Origin: Siphonodentalium dalli
Lineage: Eukaryota; Mollusca; Scaphopoda; Gadilida; Siphonodentaliidae
Direction: 5' to 3'
Assembly: GCA_032622095.1 (NCBI GenBank)
Contig: CP136061.1
Coordinates: forward strand, 121,718,754-121,782,753
Length of the DNA stretch: 64,000 nucleotides
The notes beneath the pieces were generated by a model. It saw only the letters and a program-made list of their open reading frames with translations. It ran no database searches and was not told the DNA's origin. Shown here piece after piece: positions 22,011 to 33,847 of the stretch; position 1 is the first letter of the stretch, and each line of letters opens with the position of its first letter. A program made the position numbers and the translations under genes.

Positions 22011-22054
22011 ACAGAACAAAAAAGACCAAGATTGTAAATAGTTTTAAAGTGAAA

Positions 22055-24994
22055 TGACTCTATACAAATGCTGACAGCATAGCAAATAAAATGGATGAAT
22101 TAAAGAAACAAGTGAATAAACTACAACCTGCTATAGTGGCAATAACAGAGACAAAGCCCAAGAACTACAGATATGACTTAACATCTGGTGAGATAGCGAT
22201 TAAGGGGTATGAAATGTTTCACGGTGGGCTAGGTGTCAGAGGGAAGAGGAGTCACTGTTTATATCAAGGAAGAATTACAAGCAACAATACATGACTGTCC
22301 AAATTGGTTTGCTGAATCAGTATCCATAGAAATACAGATAAATAACAGATAAGTTGATGTTCAGCTGCATATACAGGAGTCCGAACAGTAACCAAAATAA
22401 TAATAAATTACTTGTGGATTTGATAAAACACCTGGGGAAAACGAAGAATAAACATCTGTTAGCAGTGGGCGATTTTAACTACCCAGATATTGACTGGAAT
22501 AACATGAGACCAAAGATAAACAATGAAGAATCAGAAGAAACAGCATTTATGAAAGCTATTCAGGGAGCATACTTACACCAACATGTAACAGAACCCACAA
22601 GATGTAGAATCGGAAATATACCGACGATACTAGATCTAGTTCTCACAAAGGATCAGCATTTTGTGGATAAAATAACCCACTTGAGTCCCTTGGAAAAATG
22701 TGACCATGAAGTCCTCCGAATAGAAGTTGACTGCTCAGCTCAGACTGGAAACACAAGGAAAGACCAGTTCATGTACGATCGTGCGAACTATGAAGAAATG
22801 AGGACAAAACTAAAGAACATGGACCTGGAAAAAAACATTAAAATGACATCCGATATTAATGAACAATGGGAACTGACGAAGACAGTTATTTACGAGCTAC
22901 AAGAGATGGTACCAAAGAGAAAGGGAAAATGTGGACTAAAAATCAATTATGAATGCCGAACCAATTCTGCTACCAGGAAACTGATGCGACAAAAACACAC
23001 ATTATGGAGTCGCTACATGCATAACAGATCTGTATCAACATATCAAAAATACTGCAAAATACGTAATAAAGTGCGACAAGATACCCGTACTGCCAGAAGA
23101 GAGTATGAAGATAAGATAGCAGCAGAAACCAAAACAAACGAAAAATCATTCTGGAAATATGTAAAAATCTATGAGCTCAACTAAAGCAAAGGTTCAAGAA
23201 CTATACAAAATCCCAGGCAACAAGAAGTCAGAATTGGCAGCAACAGATTTACAAAAAGCAGAAGTGCTTGCAACATTCTTTGCCAGTGTCTACACAAATG
23301 AACCAGACGGAAATATTATAACAATTGACATGAGACCTAATAAATACTTGGACACAGAACCAATCATATACAAAGATGATGTAACAAAGAGACTAAAGAT
23401 GCTCAAAATAGATAAGTCACCCGGCCCAGATAACATACATCCGCGTATGCTGAAAGAGCTAGCAGAAGAATTGTCACCAGCAATCACACATATATTCAAA
23501 ACTTCACTAAATCAAGGAAAACTCCCGACAGAATGGAAAGAAGCAAAAGTATCGGCAATATTCAAAAAAGGAGACAAACGTGAATCAGGAAACTACAGAC
23601 CAGTGAGCCTGACATGCATTGTATGCAAGATAATGGAACAGATCATGAGAAGCCATATCACAACACATCTTGAGCAAAACAAATTACTGAGTGACAATCA
23701 ATATGGCTTCATTAGTGGGAGATCCACAACACTACAACGTCTACACACCTTGGATGCATGGACGGAAGCTCTGGATGATAAAACACCAACATGTATAGAT
23801 GTCATCTACTTCGACTTTAAGAAAGCACTTGACACGGTCCCACATAGGAGGCTAATAGAGAAACTGAAAAAATACGGCATTAAAGAGAAGACCATTACAT
23901 GGATCCTGGGCTTTCTATCAGACAGATCACAAAAAGTGGCAGTTAACAATGTTCAATCATCAAGCAGAATGGTCACTGGTGGAATACCACAGGGAAGTCT
24001 ATTGGGGCCGCTGCTTTTTGTGATATACATCAACGACCTCCCAGATGAAACAAAATCAAATATACGCAGATGACACTATACGCAGATGACACTAAACTGT
24101 ACAGGAGCATCAGAAATTACTCCGATAGGCAGATCATACAGGATAATATAGATAAGATGGTCGAGTGGTCTGAACAGTGGCTGTTGCAGTTCCATCATGG
24201 TAAATGCAAAGCGATGACAATTGGAGACACAAGAGATATTCAATACACAATGGTGAATCAAGGAAATAGACAAGCAATAACGGAAACCAAACTAGAGAGA
24301 GAGAGAGAGACATTGGAGTGGAGATTGACAGCAAACTTAAATTCGAAGAACATATCAGCAATAAAATCAATAAAGCAAACAGCACTTTTGGAATTATTAG
24401 AAGATCATACAAGAACGAGAAGATATTCAAAACAATCTACACCACTATGGTCAGAACCAAACTAGAATACGCCCAATCTGTATGGCACCCAAACTCAAAG
24501 GAACAGATAAAAAATATCGAAAGAGTACAGAAGAGAGCCACCAAACAAATTCCGGGAATGAAGGGATTGAAATATGATGAAAGATTGAAGAAATTACAGC
24601 TACCAACTCTCTCATTCAGACGAGACAGAGGAGACCTCATTGAAACATATAAATTGACACATGCGGTCTACAAAGAAGGTGAAAAAAACTTATCCCAATG
24701 AGAGCAGATATGGTGAAGAGAGAGGGAAGAGGGCATGACTACACAATCTACCATCAATCACATAACAGCAAACAAAGAGCCAGCACCCTTCCTTTCAGAA
24801 TAGTAAACACCTGGAATGCCTTACCATCAGATGTAGTATATGCAGATACGGTTAATGAATTTAAAAATAGCCTTGATAAATTTCTTGAAAATAGCAGAAA
24901 ACGATACATATACGACGCACCAATAATGGAAATGATAACTCAAGAAGAGCTGACAAAAGAGGCCAAGCCTGCTGTCAGGAACAACCTTAAGTAA
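22055..24994 (+). pseudogene. CR1-like LINE ORF2 (endonuclease plus reverse transcriptase)
   Basis: The endonuclease: TNADSIANKMDELKKQ, AITETKP (catalytic Glu), then after a frameshift YRSPNSNQ, GDFNYPDIDW, LDLVLT and CDHEVL. The reverse transcriptase: KSPGPDNIHPRMLKEL, EWKEAKVSAIFKKGDK, YRPVSLT, YGFISGRST, YFDFKKALDTVPH, GIPQGSLLGPLLF and YADD. The C-terminal region contains WSEQWLLQFHHGKC, KLEYAQSVWHPNSK and LPFRIVNTWNALP. Breaks occur near 22245, 22345, 23175, 24061-24092 (duplication at YADD), 24292-24310 (GA microsatellite) and 24695. It would nick target DNA and reverse-transcribe the LINE RNA, but this copy cannot. Confidence 0.9.
24061..24092 (+). repeat. 16-bp tandem duplication over the RT catalytic motif
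   Basis: TATACGCAGATGACAC occurs twice in direct contact (24061-24076, 24077-24092), so the codons for Tyr-Ala-Asp-Asp are present twice. The length is not a multiple of three and the two copies are in different frames. The upstream RT frame is in neither of them. Confidence 0.95.
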
Positions 24995-25150
24995 GTATGT
25001 GCGTGTGCATGTCTCTCTGCTCTAATGAAGCGGCTGTAAAATGGCAGCATGCATTACACTCGGCATTGCTCAACAACTTGGTCAATAATGTGTTTAAAGC
25101 GCTTAGAGACTCACGATTGTGTTTAAGCGCTATATAAAAACTATAAGTTA

Positions 25151-25557
25151 CTACATGTAGCTGGGGTACCCGGTGTTGCTCGGGTGAATAATGCGTAAAC
25201 TCTTCGAGGCCATTTAACCCATTTCATCTAATTGTCAGTCATCTGAAGTAAACAGCACCGATTGCATGAATCTCCAGATAGTTGCATCTACCTTCAATTA
25301 TTAGTGCCTATTTAAGACATTTTAGGTCAACAGCATCTATCCCGTGACATACCTCCCGTCATTTTACTTTTGTGCACCAATTTCCCCACGTATCTTCTGG
25401 GCTAACAATTTTTTATCATTTTTTTTAAATAAATGTTTCTTACAATTTTTAGGACATAAAATAAAAAACATCCATTACCCTGCAGGGAGCCCCATACATA
25501 TATAGAAGCATATAGAAGAGTGTCGTCTGCTCATGTTTGTCTGGGGCTCTGTATGGG
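25151..25557. other. No gene recognised
   Basis: AT-rich flank of the LINE. A weak inverted pair, GAGCCCCATAC (25488) and GGGGCTCTGTATGGG (25543), lies near the palindromic repeat. Confidence 0.35.
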
Positions 25558-25693
25558 TGAAATTATAAAATTGTTAAAGAATACAAGAAAAAATTATTAA
25601 AATTGTAAAAAATTGTTAGGCCAATGCATTTTCTTATATATGCGAGGCGACCTATGGTCGACTCGCATATATAAGAGAATGCATTGGCACAGA
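25558..25693. mobile_element. Half-unit of the 15678-16067 MITE, with 69-bp palindrome (copy 3)
   Basis: AAATTATAAAATTGTTAAAG and an A-rich spacer precede the palindrome GCCAATGCATTTTCTTATAT.. (25619-25687), which is followed by ACAG. This matches the right half of the piggyBac-like MITE interior at 15780-15925, so it is either a solo copy of an inner element or a truncated MITE. Confidence 0.75.
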
Positions 25694-27036
25694 GTAAAAA
25701 AAATCCCGACTTACCACTGGATTTGATATGGCAGGAAACACCGCCCAATACAGTAGCTGAACTTATAACAAACTATTTTATGTCGATAACCTCCGTTCAG
25801 CGTCGAAGCGCGAATTGTTACCACATTAGTCAACAATTTAATAATAAGCTGTCAAATCAGGTCAAATCACGAAATATTGTAAAACAATTGGTTGTCACTT
25901 AATTAGCCATTAAGGTTATTGATCGATTACCTTAAACGGTGGTCAGATGTCACTCTTCCGGAAGTATTTGCATGGCACGATGCCTGAATTGTTGATTGCA
26001 ATTGGGCGACCAATGGAAATGATCAGAATGAAGTTTCTCTTCAACTGGATGCGTGATTGACAGACAGGTGTTTGTTCCCTTGAAATAATTGTTGATAGCG
26101 AGGCATGTATCAATTTTATGGAAAATATATTGGTGAAATATAGACGTTTTGTGATTAATAGTGGGATTACGCGCGTTATAGAATTTGTGTTCATACTTTT
26201 CGGTTATAACTCCATAACCTTAATCAAAACAAGAGTTATTTCTGTAATATACAAAAATTGCAACTAATATAAGACAACATAGACGTGATGTGTTGATTGG
26301 AACCAAGCGGTTTGTACAGTTCAATTGGGATCATATTGCAAATGCCGAGTTTTCACTTCCTCGCATACTCGCAAAATATTCGTGGCCAGTGATTTTTTTT
26401 TGTTTTTTTTTTGGCGCCGATGTTCATTGGTTTATTGGTAGTCTTGTCTTATATTTATTGCGTGAATAAAACATCTACGATCAGTCCCGTTTCCTTCCGT
26501 TCTATGAACAATTTCTCATACGTGATTAGGTTATCTGGATATCTGTTCCTCCTTAGTGTTGCCCGCTGGTGTCTGGAATTCATGTGCCCATGCATCAATG
26601 GGAGGTATTGATTGTCCTATATTGACTTTGTAACAATGCTGCTGTTTAGAATTTTGGTCTGGTGCTCAAAAATTGCCTACGATATATAGACATACAGGCA
26701 TGTGGAGGAGGTGACGTAACACACGAAACAAAGTTCGGCTTTCGCCTGTGATGTTCCGTGTTTATTACACACCATTATTCAATATTCTTTATTATTAATT
26801 AGATATGACATTTTTGTCCAGAATAGCATGTTATCAAATTAGCCTAATATCGCCCTTTAACCGAGTAATATCGATTTGAGACATCTCCAATTCGAGAAAT
26901 ATGGATTTACGACATTTCAAAAATCTACTTCACTGCTACACAATAACGTGTATATATATATAGGTATCCATTTTGCGACGTCACTCATACGAAAGAGTTA
27001 TCAGTTACTAAGAGGCGATCTAATTAATAAGCAGAG
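25694..27036. other. No gene recognised
   Basis: Unassigned sequence with short open frames (25684-25902 +, 25943-26194 -, 26411-26611 +). None has a recognised domain or convincing splice context. Confidence 0.4.
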
Positions 27037-27181
27037 TATTACTTGGTTGGTTTGATAATATTGGCCTGATATCAGCCCTCGGTAACCTCATATCAGCCTT
27101 CGATCGACCTTCGGTCTCAGGCTGATATGAGGTTACCTGTAGGGATGATATCGGCCCTAATATCAAACAAACCAAGTAATA
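27037..27181. repeat. 145-bp foldback palindrome
   Basis: TATTACTTGGTTGGTTTGAT is mirrored by ATATCAAACAAACCAAGTAA. Inner arms include GGTAACCTCATATCAGCC and GGCTGATATGAGGTTACC around the centre TTCGATCGACCTTCGGTCTCA. Arm length is about 65 bp with few mismatches. Confidence 0.85.
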
Positions 27182-27254
27182 TCCTGTAAGTATAAAATAA
27201 CCGTTTCTGTTTGGTTCCCATGCTAGTTATATAGTCAACTACACTCTTAAAACA

Positions 27255-27535
27255 ATAGGTACTCCAGATTACCTACGTAGGTACTGAACTTGTCCCGAGG
27301 GGAGTGCCAAATGGTTGGTGCTCTGGAGTACCAAATTGTTGGTTATCCGGAGTACCAAATATTGTTGGTACTCTGGAGTATCAAATTGTTGGTACTCTGA
27401 AGTAACAAGGATTGTTGGTACTCTGGTGTACCTGCTTGGGTACTCTGGAGTACCAAATATTTAGGTACCAAAAAAATTTGGTACTTCAGAGTACCAACAA
27501 TTTGGTACCCCAGAGTACCAAAATATATAGGTACT
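27255..27535. repeat. Palindromic minisatellite built on GGTACTCTGGAGTACC
   Basis: About ten units of 22-30 bp contain TTGGTACTCTGGAGTACCAA, itself an inverted repeat, with AAATATTGTT-type spacers. The 79-codon minus-strand frame across it is repeat-derived. Confidence 0.85.
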
Positions 27536-28729
27536 ATTCGAGAAAGATAGTAATGGTAAAGATGTAGAACTTGGCATGTCATTAACGTAGATTAAACAAA
27601 TTATCGGCCCGAGGACAGATCCCTGGGGGACCCACATGTTATGTGTTATGTGCTAGACTTAGCCCTTGCAATTCTACATATTATCCCCTTCCCGCCAGGT
27701 AACTCCCAAAACCACTCGTTTGATATTCCTCTGATTCCGTAGTGTTCCATTTTTTCAGTGGTATCGAATGCTTATTTTGGGTTTTCATGCATGGCGTTAT
27801 TTGCGTCACCCAAGCTATTGGGATCACTCTACTACTATATTTGGGTGAAATTACCACAAGTAACGTAATCGAACGAAAGATATCAATATGTGTATAACAA
27901 CGAACGTTTATGGTTTCTTTGTCCAGTAAGGGTGGATTTTAATATTTTTGGGTGTTCTTGTGAGGTTTTGTGTGATGACTGTGTTTTACAAATTAAGTAC
28001 TTCGGCGTTAATGTTCATGTTTTATTTGCATGGAAAGAGGAAATTGTCTTAAGAAATTTTGTCTGAGCAGAGTAATGTTCAGTCGTGAAAAAACGATATG
28101 GTTCAAGTTAGATCATGCCATGAATCTCTACTCTGGCTAACGCCCGATCTAGGTTCAAGTCTGCAGTCTTGAAATTTGAATTAGTATCACTCCGGTTTGC
28201 ATGCATAAATAAGTGTAATGGGTGTGTAGGGGAATAAGAATCATTCTCCTTCTATCACAATATCAAGCTAATCCACTGGTTGTTAGGCATAATGACTCCC
28301 TCGTTTACCCGTCATTATCGATGTTTATCCTGTTTACCCTGTTCTTTCATAATGACTATTGACTATCCGGAATGGATCTATTTGATGTCTTTATTGCCCA
28401 GGAATCGTCTATTTACATAATGCATATATTACCAAAAGACGATTGATTTACTAACTCAGATAGACTCCATTGGGACGAGATTGTGTGGTTGTTGCATGGC
28501 CGATGGCACATAATATGCAAATGTGTGCACGACATCTATATCAACGGAAGTAATTGACTCAGACTGCCGTGCATATGGCGATCACCATCGTCTGAAGAAA
28601 GTATCGAACAAAGCTATCACTAAGTCTTATCATAAATCTTGCCTATCCCGCAGATAAGTTCATATTGTTAATGAGCTCGGATGATAACATTTGTCATGGC
28701 ATCTGTATACATGCAGCTTACTGGAAAGC
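27536..28729. other. No gene recognised
   Basis: 27565-27790 shows GGCCCGAGGACAGATCCCTG followed by GGGGACCC, reminiscent of decayed reverse-transcriptase or LINE coding text on the minus strand. I could not extend it into a convincing alignment by eye. The rest is unassigned. Confidence 0.35.
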
Positions 28730-28900
28730 TTAAAGCCACTTGGGGGTTTGCGCTCCAAAATACACATAATAATATTCGCTTTGGATTTTTTCCTGTTATC
28801 GAAGTAGGACGATATTTACTACCTTTCTACGAGCATAATATGTCCCAGAAATACGCTTTGAAGTAATAGATAATACAATTTGAACGCGATGTTTGGGTCC
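28730..28900. repeat. Dispersed repeat, copy 1 (second copy at 41403-41575)
   Basis: Both copies share a GTTTGCG-CCAAAATACAC start, TATTCGCTTT..ATTT, TCGAA.TAGG.CGAT and ATATGTCCCAGAAA.ACGC, in the same orientation, at an estimated 70-75 per cent identity. The open frames on either strand (28681-28866, 41398-41583) come from the repeat. No ends or target duplications were resolved. Confidence 0.6.
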
Positions 28901-28980
28901 CAAACAAAAAACAGACATTTGCATGTATACTGCATGGAACAGAACAGAGCATTCGGTCTCAGTCTATTCCTGAAAAAATC

Positions 28981-29590
28981 CCCGGTGGATATAGGAATTG
29001 GTCCCGTCCGTCTGTCGATCCGTCTGTATGTCGGTCTGTCCCGAAAAAGTTGTCCGGTGGTTAATTCGAACAATTATCAACGCATTTCATAGGTATTTGG
29101 TATATGAGTTCGCAAGGGGAATATCTGAAACGAGTTCGAAAACTAGGCCCGGTCTTACATTTTACCAGAGTTAAGGCCCTTTGGTTGTAATTTATTGGCG
29201 TTTATCGCCCAGGAAAAGTTGTTCGGGGTTATTTCAAACATTTATCAACGGATATGAAAGATTTTTGGTTTATGAGTTCACAAGAGAAGTATATCTGAAA
29301 TGAATTCGCAAACCAGGCCCGGTCGGACATTTTCACCAGAGTAACGACCCTTTGATTGTCATATTTTTTGGCATTTAGCACCCACGAAAGTTGTCCAGCG
29401 GCTATTTCGAACTGATTCTAATGTTTGCTGTTTAGCCCCAGGATAAGTTGTCCGTGGGTTTTTTGTTTTTTTTTTCGAAAATTGTTCAATGGATTTGAAA
29501 GATTTTTGGTATGTGACTTTACAAGAGGAGTTTCTGGAAACGAGTTCGCAGTTACGGCTCTTTGATTGTAATTTTTAGCGCGAACTAAAA
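28981..29590. repeat. Degenerate 170-190-bp tandem repeat with CCGTCTGT-rich head
   Basis: (GTCCGTCTGTC)-like text at 28997-29040 leads into units starting AAGTTGTCCGGTGGTTAATT (29047, 29215, 29387, 29435). The units share GGTATATGAGTTCGCAAG, TCTGAAACGAGTTCG and CCCTTTGATTGTAATTTTT. The structure resembles the 174-bp array at 44040-45272 in having a CCGT-rich head. Confidence 0.75.
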
Positions 29591-30115
29591 CAAATATATT
29601 AACCAATCTCAAACAACACAACGATGTATGATGTTAACAAAGGGTAATCGACTATTGGAAAATTCCAATCAACAATCCAAGTCATTTACGTGAATACAAA
29701 ATTGCTCGAGTACTATATATAGAACACAAGTATAGCTTAAAATTACAAGATTAGGAAATTACCGCGAGGAACGTTCTGCGCACCTCAAAACACGGCTTAT
29801 TAATTAGTAATATTTATATTGTTCCACGTGTAACGGATATACATAAAATGCTAACATTTTGCCTTCAAATACCGGTATGATTGTTTCTTGTAAGATAATT
29901 GCATGCTATATACAGGCAAATTTCGGTAGCACCGATACAGGTGGACGTTTTTACTTATCACGTAGTTAGCAGTGATACAGATGCATTTTATAAGCATTTT
30001 AGCATTCGTTTTCTGTTATATTATAGCTCTCTAGCTGTATCGAAATTACTGCTAATAAATGACAAATTTGCCAATGTGTGAACGTAGCCTTGTCCATACG
30101 TCCAAATTACAATAC
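29591..30115. other. No gene recognised
   Basis: AT-rich sequence upstream of the TIR element. I looked for a first exon of the rolling stone-like gene here and found no convincing ATG-to-donor segment. Confidence 0.35.
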
Positions 30116-30571
30116 CAGTCATATCAAAAGAAGTGGTATATTAAGCGCGCTATTTTCGCGCCCAATATCGCAATAATATTGAAAGTGGAAATGCTTATAA
30201 GCGCGCCGCTTGCGATATTATTGCAATATTTTGCGCTTGCGCTCAAAATTGTGACATTTAAATCAAATTATTGCTTCTATATTTATTGCATAAATAGAGA
30301 CAATGTTTTAGATTTGTATATAATTACAGTAAATGCTATATGTACACTATATGTACACTATATGCACAGTATTTATCTAATATAAATATAACACTATCGG
30401 GTCTGTATGAAATTTAGCGCGCTTAATATCGCAATATTTTGCGTTCAATATCGCAATAATAAGCGCGACAGATTTTTGGTATTGCGCATGATAATCGCGC
30501 CTTTTTCGAAATTAAGTGCGCTCAATATCGCAAAAAAAGGCGCGCCTCAATATACCACTTCTTCTGACTGG
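30116..30571. mobile_element. 455-bp inverted-repeat element just upstream of the gene exon
   Basis: CCAGTCATATCAAAAGAAGT followed by GGTATATTAAGCGCGC at the left is mirrored by GGCGCGCCTCAATATACCAC followed by TTCTTCTGACTGG at the right. Subterminal GCGC and CAATATCGCAATA motifs recur on both sides. There is no transposase. It ends 115 bp before the splice acceptor at 30686, so it lies in the preceding intron. Confidence 0.7.
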
Positions 30572-30686
30572 TGCTGTACATATTTCGTAATTTTCAGTTT
30601 CAAATGAATCATGTCCGTTATGGTGATAGGCGACATTGTTTCCAACCTAATGAGTTTTGTCAGCCAGCGTTCCTCTTTCATTTCAG

Positions 30687-30915
30687 TGGACGGTGAGTCA
30701 GAAGGTGTACGTGGTATACCGGATAGTTGTTGGGGTTGGCCTGACGGCATGGACCGTGTCGGATCTGATGTCAGAGAGCGAGACGTTTTATAGCGACCGG
30801 CCCTGGCAGTGGTTTATCTTCGCTACTAACTGGAGCTTCACGTTGCTCGCCCTGAGTGCACTGTATCAAGCTGTCGCATCCGTATGCTATACGTCCCTGT
30901 TACCAAACAGTGTGG
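30687..30915 (+). CDS. Rolling stone-like membrane protein, exon A (internal)
   Basis: Acceptor CCTCTTTCATTTCAG ends at 30686 and donor GTACGT starts at 30916; the exon enters in phase 0 and leaves in phase 1. It encodes 76 residues starting WTVSQKVYVVYRIVVGVGL, with two predicted membrane segments (residues about 8-28 and 46-68). TNWSFTLLALSALYQA matches the LTNWGFTLL-type motif of the rolling stone family. That family consists of multi-pass membrane proteins; Drosophila rost acts in myoblast fusion (family knowledge). Residues upstream of the Trp, including the start Met, must lie on an unseen earlier exon. Function in this organism is inferred only from the family. Confidence 0.8.
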
Positions 30916-31479
30916 GTACGTACATTTACACGGTTCAAGAAATTAATGTAGCAGGTATTTGTTTATTCACAAAATATTTCTCAAATGACTATACTCAACA
31001 ATGTGCATGTGAGAACACTTTAAATCCTCTATCATAATCAGGCCCCTCTGATGGTCATCCTATCAAAATGAAATGTTTACCCCCCCCCTTGATAGAATGG
31101 TCTTCCGATAGCGAAGCGAACATGCATCCGTGTCCAATCCAGGTCAGGTGAGATCCTATATGAATACCCCAAGTGGTCTCCGAAAGCATAGTAAATCAAA
31201 TCACGTGTTATGATTGTGCCATCCGGTTTTGTGAATGGCTTCTTGAAATTGGTCTGCCTTCCATTCTCCCTTTCTGATAGCCTATTTGTCGTGGTATCAC
31301 GAGGGAGGGTCCCCTATGTGCGTGTTGTGCCATTGCCTTTAACTGTAATATGGGTCATCGTTGTCACCATATTGTCTCATGCAAAATTATCTAAATATTG
31401 TGTATGGCATGATAAAATGACCTTATTACTGACGCACAAAAAGTGTTTAGAACAGTAAAATATAGAAAACACCCTGGAC

Positions 31480-32400
31480 CATTGTCTATCTGAGACTATG
31501 AGTATGACAGGGGTCTTAAATTTCACAAGATAGGAGGTCACGTTTCATATTTACATGCTGATTGTTGCAAATGTTTCATGCTGTGGGAGACCTTTCAATA
31601 CGCAAGTCGGTCCCCAAAAGTCAGAAAAATTACATTTCGTATCTGACAAGCTATTTATATAAGTAAACGATCACAGGCGTATATGCTGTTAACCTATATA
31701 ACGAAATACATTTTGTATGCCCTGATACAATGACCATTTGATACGCACTCAGTGGTTGGGGCAGCCAACACATTGAGCAAGCAGGTAGTTGAATGGAGCC
31801 TTCGAATATGCATCGGTGTATCCAAAAGACAGAAATATCACGTTTCTCATTTACCATCATGCAGTTGTGTTTTTGTGAATTTCAAGTAACTAGTAACCCG
31901 TTCTGGAAAACACGCAGGAGTTCGCAAGAGCAGACCCCTTACGTGTGTGATATACTGTGACATGTGGATAATACAGGGGGTTCCAAAATATAGCAGAATC
32001 ACGTTTCTGTTTTCTCAGCGGGTTTCCGATATGGCCTAAAGCTGTCTGAGGTCCGCTATTCTATGTCCCGATAAATAGTCTCTTTCTCGCGTTATTAACG
32101 TTCTGGGACAGCGTATACGTACTGTGTCTGTTGCAGCCTTCGACTGTTTGGATATGGCAGACGGTCTCCAAAGATTAGACAAACATTACGTTTCTTATTT
32201 GCAAGCCGTGTTTTGTGTTTGTGACTTGTCCACGGCTTCCAGAGATCATTATATACGCATATAGTTCCTGTAATTGCCCTTTCTTACCAACATACTTTGT
32301 GTCGCGAGAGCCGACTCGTTAAGGGCGTGTGTGTACTGTTGCAGGCATATACATGGAATAAGGGGATCTCCAAAACACAGAGATAATTTTTGAGGGAAGT
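31480..32400. repeat. Degenerate 160-205-bp tandem repeat in the intron
   Basis: A 40-bp core resembling GGTCTCCAAAAGACAGAAAT followed by ATTACGTTTCTTATTTGC recurs near 31510, 31611, 31817, 31980, 32163 and 32365. The sequence between cores is strongly diverged. Confidence 0.6.
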
Positions 32401-33371
32401 AGACTTGCAGTTCCTAAATGGAGAAAAGCCAATTCTGATACAATAATGTATCCATGTTTAATTGTGTTGTATACATGTTGCGATTATATGATAGTACCCA
32501 TTCAAGCTAATACACCAAGAACGTAAAAAGTGCCATCAAATTCTAAAGCGACACTTCTCAGATGGCAAACAAGCGTAAAAAAATGTGGACTATTATAAAC
32601 ATCTGGTCTTCAAAATTCCACAGAGGGGGGGGGGGGTCCATCTATTGGCTCATGGTCTAGAAAGACCAATAATACTGACAATGATGTGAAATGTAGATGC
32701 GAGAACAAGTTATTCCTAGCTTACTGAATGTTCCCTCAAATGGACAAAGAAAATGATCCACAAATATGTCTATCTGGCAGCCCGGAATGGGTGAAAATCG
32801 GGACTATATATATAGTATACATTTACGCATATATATAAATGTATTTTAAGGATTTCTATTATTTCTATCTCTATATCACTATTCTATACTATAGTTAAAT
32901 TATATGTTCTACATGTGTTGTGGTTGGTGTGTGTGTTTGTTCATATGTCGCTGTAAGTTGTACCATAAATATTGTCGAAGCTGTTTTGGTATGCAAACAC
33001 AATGGTGCCCACTCACATGCGCATAGAATGACGAAGACTATTGCAAAATCTGATAATTGTGATCTTGATAACCCGCGCAATGTATAATGTTATCAGTGTA
33101 TCCAGATCTGTCTGTGTTTGCTCATCGTGACACAGCTGTTATATGTTACCAATTAGAATATTGCATCGGTACTAATTAAGAATGGAATGTTGATTTGCTT
33201 GCGATCCGCGCTAAAGCGTTCCTCATATAAAAATGTCGGACCAACTTCCATACTGTATATGGAACGCAACAATGTCAACAACGATTTCTTATATTTACAC
33301 TCAGCTATATATAGCATATTACAAAAAGTGTATTTAGCGCCTATTTTCAACGATATCCCATGGAATAGTAT
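32400..33371. other. Intronic sequence, nothing recognised
   Basis: Contains G12 at 32625-32636 and TATATA-rich text at 32800-32900. No exon or bounded element was supported. Confidence 0.4.
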
Positions 33372-33847
33372 TTGGGCCAACATAGAACGGCCTGAACGGG
33401 GTGGATAAAATGGAACCCGCCAAACGAGGAAACCATGCACCGAAAGCGACAAAATGTCCAGACGCGCACACACATTTCCACGCGAGCAAACCGCCGGAAT
33501 GAAACTAAATCTCGTTTTCATTATCTCGCTTTTGGCGGTTCTGTCGGTTGATTGTTTCGCCCCGCGGAAAGCGAAATAATCAATCGAATTTCGTTTCGTT
33601 TATTATTTCGCTTTCCGCTGTTCCCTCGGCTGTTTCCGTGCATGGTGAACTGTGCGCGCAACCTGATGTTTTGTCGCTTTCGGCTGTTTCCGTGCACGGT
33701 GAACTGTGTGCGCAACCCGATGTGTTGTCGCTTTCGGCTGTTTCCGTGCATGGTGAACTGTGTGCGCAATCCGATGTTTTGTCGCTTTCGTTGGTTTCTT
33801 CGTTTGACGCGTTCCATTTCCCCCGCCCCATTCTAGGTTGGCCCTAA
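33372..33847. mobile_element. 475-bp GC-rich inverted-repeat element with internal 60-bp tandem repeat
   Basis: The left end TTGGGCCAACATAGAACGG continues to AAATGGAACCCGCCAAACGA. The right end read inversely gives TAGGGCCAACCTAGAATGGG continuing to AAATGGAACGCGTCAAACGA. CGAAAGCGACAAAA follows in both arms. The right half contains three copies of a 60-bp unit (about 33627-33806). No transposase and no certain target duplication were seen. Confidence 0.7.
33627..33806. repeat. 60-bp tandem repeat, 3 copies, free of stops in five frames
   Basis: The unit is CGGCTGTTTCCGTGCATGGT followed by GAACTGTGTGCGCAACCCGA and TGTTTTGTCGCTTT. The 20-codon period keeps frames in register, so five overlapping open frames of 83-99 codons appear on both strands. 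This is composition, not evidence of a gene. Confidence 0.85.

Larger units (their letters stand above)
20693..25150 (+). mobile_element. Near full-length CR1-clade LINE, inactivated by frameshifts
   Basis: The order is: 5' tandem hairpin repeats (20693-20860), ORF1 (20892-22010), ORF2 with APE-type endonuclease and reverse transcriptase (about 22055-24994), and a short 3' UTR with a TGTTTAAGCGCTATATAAAA tail. The layout and motifs (PHD-like ORF1, SPGPD, GIPQGS-LGPLLF, YADD, C-terminal FRIVNTWNALP) are those of CR1/Jockey-group LINEs. At least seven frame breaks make it non-functional. Target duplications were not identified, so both edges are approximate. Confidence 0.9.

Noticed and set aside
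27255-27535. CRISPR array
   Set aside because: Units are contiguous palindromic minisatellite copies with short, related spacers in a eukaryotic intergenic context.
30611-30686. Start codon for the rolling stone-like gene just upstream of exon A
   Set aside because: The ATG at 30611 or 30650 is out of frame with exon A, and the in-frame frame only extends to a TTG. A strong acceptor at 30686 shows the exon is internal.
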